64,000 bases of DNA from Streptomyces malaysiensis subsp. samsunensis (GTDB taxonomy: Bacteria > Actinomycetota > Actinomycetes > Streptomycetales > Streptomycetaceae): contig NZ_JANIIC010000061.1 in assembly GCF_024519315.1 (NCBI RefSeq), positions 1 to 64,000 on the forward strand. The letters are read 5' to 3'. The notes beneath the pieces are model-generated. The model saw only the letters and a list, made by a program, of their open reading frames with translations. It made no database searches and was not told the DNA's origin. The position numbers were made by a program, and so were the translations under genes. Below, piece by piece: positions 60,993 through 64,000 of this stretch (position 1 is the stretch's first letter; every line of letters starts with the position of its first letter).

Positions 60993-62708
60993 TCAGGCGG
61001 TGGCCGTCAGGCGAGCGATGGCCTCGTCGATCGCGACGTCCTCCCGCTCCCCCGTCCGCCGATCCTTCAGCTCCACGACGCCATCCTTCGCCCCACGCCC
61101 CACAACCAGAATCGTCGGCACCCCGATCAGCTCCGCGTCGGTGAACTTCACGCCCGGGGAGACTCCGGCACGGTCGTCGACCATGACGCGGATGCCCGCC
61201 GTGCCCAGCTTCTCGGCGATGTCGAGGGCCATCTCGGTCTGGAGGGCCTTGCCCGCCGCGACGATGTGGACGTCGGCCGGGGCGACCTCGCGGGGCCAGC
61301 AGAGGCCGGACTCGTCGTGGGTCTGCTCGGCGAGGGCGGCGACGGCGCGCGAGACGCCGACGCCGTACGAGCCCATCGTGACCCGCGCCGGCTTGCCGTT
61401 CTGGCCGAGCACATCGAGCTGGAAGGCGTCCGCGTACTTGCGGCCGAGCTGGAAGATGTGGCCGATCTCGATCGCCCGGTCCAGCTCGATGCCCGTACCG
61501 CAGCGGGGGCAGGGGTCGCCCGGCTCGACCACGACGACGTCGAGGTACTCGTCGACCTCGAAGTCCCGGCCGCAGACCACGTTGCGCGCGTGGGTGTCGG
61601 GCTTGTTGGCACCGGTCACCCAGGCGGTGCCGGGGGCGACGCGCGGGTCGGCGATATAGCGGAAGGACTTGCCCGCCAGACCCTGCGGACCGACGTAGCC
61701 GCGCACCAGCTCGGGGCGGCCCTCGAAGTCCTCGGCCGTGACGAGCTCGACGACGGCGGGGGCGAGGTGCTCGCCCAGCTTGCCGAGGTCCACCTCGCGG
61801 TCGCCGGGGACGCCCACCGCGGTGATCTCGCCGTCGATCTTGACCAGGAGGTTCTTCAGGGTGGCGGAGGCCGGGACGCCGAGGTGCGCGGCGAGGGTCC
61901 CGATGGTGGGGGTGTCGGGGGTGTCCAGCTCCTCGATGGGGCCGTGCTCGGCGCCCTCGACCGGCGGGACGGCCACCGTGACCGCCTCGGTGTTCGCGGC
62001 GTAGTCGCAGTTCGGACAGTCGACGAAGGTGTCCTCACCGGCCGCCGCCGGGGCCAGGAACTCCTCGGAGGCCGAGCCGCCCATCGCGCCGGAGACCGCG
62101 GAGACGATGCGGTAGTCCAGGCCCAGCCGCTGGAAGATCCGCTGGTACGCCTCGCGGTGCAGCCGGTAGGACTCGGCGAGGCCCTCGTCGGTGGTGTCGA
62201 AGGAGTACGAGTCCTTCATCAGGAACTCGCGGCCACGCAGCACGCCCGAGCGGGGGCGGGCCTCGTCCCGGTACTTGGTCTGGATCTGGTAGAGCATGAC
62301 CGGCAGGTCCTTGTAGGACGTGCACTGGTCCTTCACCGTGAGGGTGAAGATCTCCTCGTGGGTCGGGCCGAGGAGGTAGTCGGCGCCCTTACGGTCCTTG
62401 ATCCGGAAGAGCAGATCGCCGTACTCGTCCCAGCGGCCGCTCACCTCGTACGGCTCACGCGGCAGCAGCGCGGGCAGGAGGACCTCCTGGGCGCCGATGG
62501 CGTCCATCTCCTCGCGGACGATCCGCGAGACGTTCTCCAGGACCTTCTTGCCGATCGGCAGCCAGGTCCAGATGCCCGCGGCGGCGCGGCGGACATAGCC
62601 GGCGCGGACGAGCAGCTTGTGGCTGGCGGTCTCGGCGTCCGCCGGGTCTTCGCGCAGCGTCTTCAGCATCATCGTGGACATGCGCTGGACGTTGACGGCG
62701 TGGGCCAT
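60993..62708 (-). CDS. proS: Prolyl-tRNA synthetase
   Basis: 571 residues, the bacterial-type length including the YbaK-like editing insert between motifs 2 and 3. The start MAHAVNVQRMSTMMLKTLREDP agrees with relatives, and the motif-1 region is KLLVRAGYVRRAAAGIWTWLP. LLPALLPREPYE and LGPTHEEIFTL (motif 2 area) and GSYGVGVSRAVAALAEQ (motif 3) are visible. The gene charges tRNA-Pro in the cytoplasm. It runs away from the repeat-rich spacer and is preceded by a GNAT acetyltransferase gene on the same strand. Confidence 0.96.
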   Translation of the reverse strand: MAHAVNVQRMSTMMLKTLREDPADAETASHKLLVRAGYVRRAAAGIWTWLPIGKKVLENVSRIVREEMDAIGAQEVLLPALLPREPYEVSGRWDEYGDLLFRIKDRKGADYLLGPTHEEIFTLTVKDQCTSYKDLPVMLYQIQTKYRDEARPRSGVLRGREFLMKDSYSFDTTDEGLAESYRLHREAYQRIFQRLGLDYRIVSAVSGAMGGSASEEFLAPAAAGEDTFVDCPNCDYAANTEAVTVAVPPVEGAEHGPIEELDTPDTPTIGTLAAHLGVPASATLKNLLVKIDGEITAVGVPGDREVDLGKLGEHLAPAVVELVTAEDFEGRPELVRGYVGPQGLAGKSFRYIADPRVAPGTAWVTGANKPDTHARNVVCGRDFEVDEYLDVVVVEPGDPCPRCGTGIELDRAIEIGHIFQLGRKYADAFQLDVLGQNGKPARVTMGSYGVGVSRAVAALAEQTHDESGLCWPREVAPADVHIVAAGKALQTEMALDIAEKLGTAGIRVMVDDRAGVSPGVKFTDAELIGVPTILVVGRGAKDGVVELKDRRTGEREDVAIDEAIARLTATA

Positions 62709-62807
62709 GGGGTCTCTCCTGCGTGCGATGGGATGTTCAGGAGGTTAGCCGCACCGGTCGGTTTCCCGGAAATGCGTAAGGGGAAATGCGCGAGGCGCCG
62801 ACAGACC

Positions 62808-63377
62808 CTAGCGGCGGCGCAGCGGCAGGGGCGCTCCCATCACGGCGTACGGGCTCGGGGCGCTCGGGAAGAGCACCGGACGGGCGAGGTCGCGGTAGCC
62901 CAGCGAGCGGTAGAGGGCACGGGCCGGGCTCTCGACGTCGATGGCGGACAGGATCGAGCGCGGCTGGCCGACACCGTCCGTGATGGTCGTGATCAGCCGC
63001 CGGCCGATGCCGCGGTTCTGGTAGCCGGGGTGCACATGCAGCTCGGTGATGACGAACGAGTCGTCCAGCCAGTCATCGTGCCCGGCCGCGCGCAGATACG
63101 GCTGGACCACCGTGGACCACCAGTGGGTGCGGTTGTTGGGCATGCCGTAGACGAAGCCGACGAGCCGGCCGGAGGGCGTGGTCGCGCCGAGCGCGCGGGC
63201 ACCGGGGCTCTTGAGGTGGCGCAGCACGATATGGCGGCGTACACCCACCTCCTCGTCTGTCAGCCCGAAGGCGACGGCCTGGACGGCGAGCGCTTCGTCC
63301 ACGCGAGCGGCGAGGTCGAGCGACCCGACGACCACGTCTTCGGGTTCCGGGGTCCGCCCCCCGGGGAGATGCAGCAT
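62808..63377 (-). CDS. GNAT family N-acetyltransferase
   Basis: 189 residues from ATG 63377 (MLHLPGGRTPEPE); a further in-frame start at 63416 would overlap the next gene. The acetyl-CoA-binding loop is HPGYQNRGIGRRLI, and the remaining GNAT strands are LVGFVYGMP and FVITELHV. C-terminal DVESPARALYRSLGY is the usual last motif. Substrate unknown. It lies 26 bp downstream of another GNAT gene on the same strand, so the pair may be co-transcribed. Confidence 0.9.
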   Translation of the reverse strand: MLHLPGGRTPEPEDVVVGSLDLAARVDEALAVQAVAFGLTDEEVGVRRHIVLRHLKSPGARALGATTPSGRLVGFVYGMPNNRTHWWSTVVQPYLRAAGHDDWLDDSFVITELHVHPGYQNRGIGRRLITTITDGVGQPRSILSAIDVESPARALYRSLGYRDLARPVLFPSAPSPYAVMGAPLPLRRR

Positions 63378-63402
63378 GGGCGGCACCCTACTGGCCCGGC
63401 GA

Positions 63403-64000
63403 TCAGAACAGCACACTCATGAACTCGCCGACTTCCCGGAAGCCGACCCGCCGGTACGCGGCGCGGGCTGCGGTGTTGTAGTCGTTGACGTACAGGCTCA
63501 CCACCGGGGCGACCTCGCCCAGCGCATAGCGCAGCACGGCCGCCATCCCGGTCTCGGAGAGGCCGCGGCCGCGGTACTCGGGGGCGACCCATACGCCCTG
63601 GATCTGACACGCGTGCGGGGTGGCCGCGCCGATCTCGGCCTTGAACACCACCCGGCCGTTCTCGACCCGGGCGAACGAGCGCCCGGCGGTGACGAGCTCG
63701 GCGACCCGCGCCTGGTACAGCAGCCCGCCGTCGCCCGCGAGCGGCGAGACGCCGACCTCCTCGGTGAACATCGCCACGCACGCCGGCATGATCACGTCCA
63801 TCTCGTCCTTACAGACGCGGCGTACCAGCGGATCGGGCGGGACGTCGGCGGGCATCGAGCTGGTGACCATCAGCGGCTGACGGGCGCGGACCTCACGAGC
63901 CGGGCCCCAGCTGGGCTCGAGCAGGGACCACAGCCCGGCGGTGGTCTCCGCCGGGCCGACGATCGAGGAGCAGCGGCGGCCCGCCCGGCGGGCGCGCTCG
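63403..64000 (-). CDS. GNAT family N-acetyltransferase (DUF4081-type N-terminus), partial at window edge
   Basis: The stop is at 63403 and the frame stays open through an internal ATG at 63870 up to base 64000, where translation reads RRCSSIVGPAETTAGLW, so the gene is cut by the window edge. The visible 199 codons hold a full C-terminal GNAT domain: WVAPEYRGRGLSETGMAAVL and VSLYVNDYNTAARAAYRRVGF. The upstream part (ETTAGLWSLLEPSWGPAREVRARQP) matches the N-terminal region usual in the DUF4081-type two-domain GNATs. The real start is outside the window. Substrate unknown. Confidence 0.85.
   Translation of the reverse strand, partial: ERARRAGRRCSSIVGPAETTAGLWSLLEPSWGPAREVRARQPLMVTSSMPADVPPDPLVRRVCKDEMDVIMPACVAMFTEEVGVSPLAGDGGLLYQARVAELVTAGRSFARVENGRVVFKAEIGAATPHACQIQGVWVAPEYRGRGLSETGMAAVLRYALGEVAPVVSLYVNDYNTAARAAYRRVGFREVGEFMSVLF

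Noticed and set aside
60628..61659. Small frames within the repeat-rich spacer
   Set aside because: They translate the inverted repeat (CGFRLAPSA-like) in several frames and have no ribosome-binding site.
60774..63422. 882-codon open frame on the plus strand
   Set aside because: Opposite proS and GNAT; no recognisable product.
1..64000. tRNA, rRNA, insertion sequences, integrase, CRISPR
   Set aside because: I looked for CCA-ending cloverleaf genes, transposase motifs and regular repeat-spacer arrays and found none.

Overview
The window is high-GC actinobacterial chromosome, almost certainly a Streptomyces. Third codon positions are rich in G/C and GTG and TTG starts are common. Core gene order (RNase J, dapA, thyX, dapB, M16 peptidase, pnp, rpsO on one side; ribF, truB, rbfA, DUF503, infB, ylxR, nusA, rimP, proS on the other) is the conserved Streptomyces arrangement.

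Layout. (1) 0-10.6 kb, mostly minus strand: RNase J, dapA, thyX, two small plus-strand membrane proteins, then the rpsO-pnp-M16 peptidase-dapB-TPR run. A hairpin-rich spacer separates rpsO from pnp. (2) 10.8-19.8 kb: four tandem minus-strand genes with a kinase-like N-terminus, one membrane segment and a PQQ/beta-propeller C-terminus. The two upstream copies have lost the catalytic residues. The two downstream copies keep them, but each is split by a one-base frameshift in a short G/C run. (3) 20-49 kb: a large type VII secretion (ESX-type) locus. Its core is EccD, EccC, EccB and EccE, with two mycosin proteases, two WXG100 proteins and an EspI-like MinD/ParA-type ATPase with a long disordered N-terminus. 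Candidate substrates or chaperones are a 769-residue WXG-headed protein, a proline-rich WXG protein, an alpha/beta hydrolase with a helical N-terminus and two paralogous small 'EW' proteins. Lipoproteins, a beta-propeller membrane protein and a DUF397 protein (probable BldB) are also here. (4) 49-57.5 kb: the rimP-nusA-ylxR-infB-DUF503-rbfA-truB-ribF translation run. (5) 57.5-64 kb: a lipoprotein, a DUF4439 protein, an aminoglycoside-phosphotransferase-like protein preceded by an 18-bp minisatellite, a gene-free 0.9-kb repeat-rich spacer built as a large imperfect inverted repeat, proS and two GNAT acetyltransferases, the last cut by the window edge.

How it works together. The machine is probably built as an EccB/C/D/E membrane complex with mycosin. 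WXG100 proteins and larger WXG-headed proteins are the likely secreted cargo, and the hydrolase and the 769-residue protein are the best effector candidates. A kinase/pseudokinase array beside the locus and a DUF397 developmental-type regulator inside it suggest, by inference only, signalling control of secretion. The most unusual features are the kinase/pseudokinase array with its frameshifts, the duplicated accessory modules of the secretion locus, the G-rich tract upstream of rpsO, the 18-bp repeat and the large inverted-repeat spacer.
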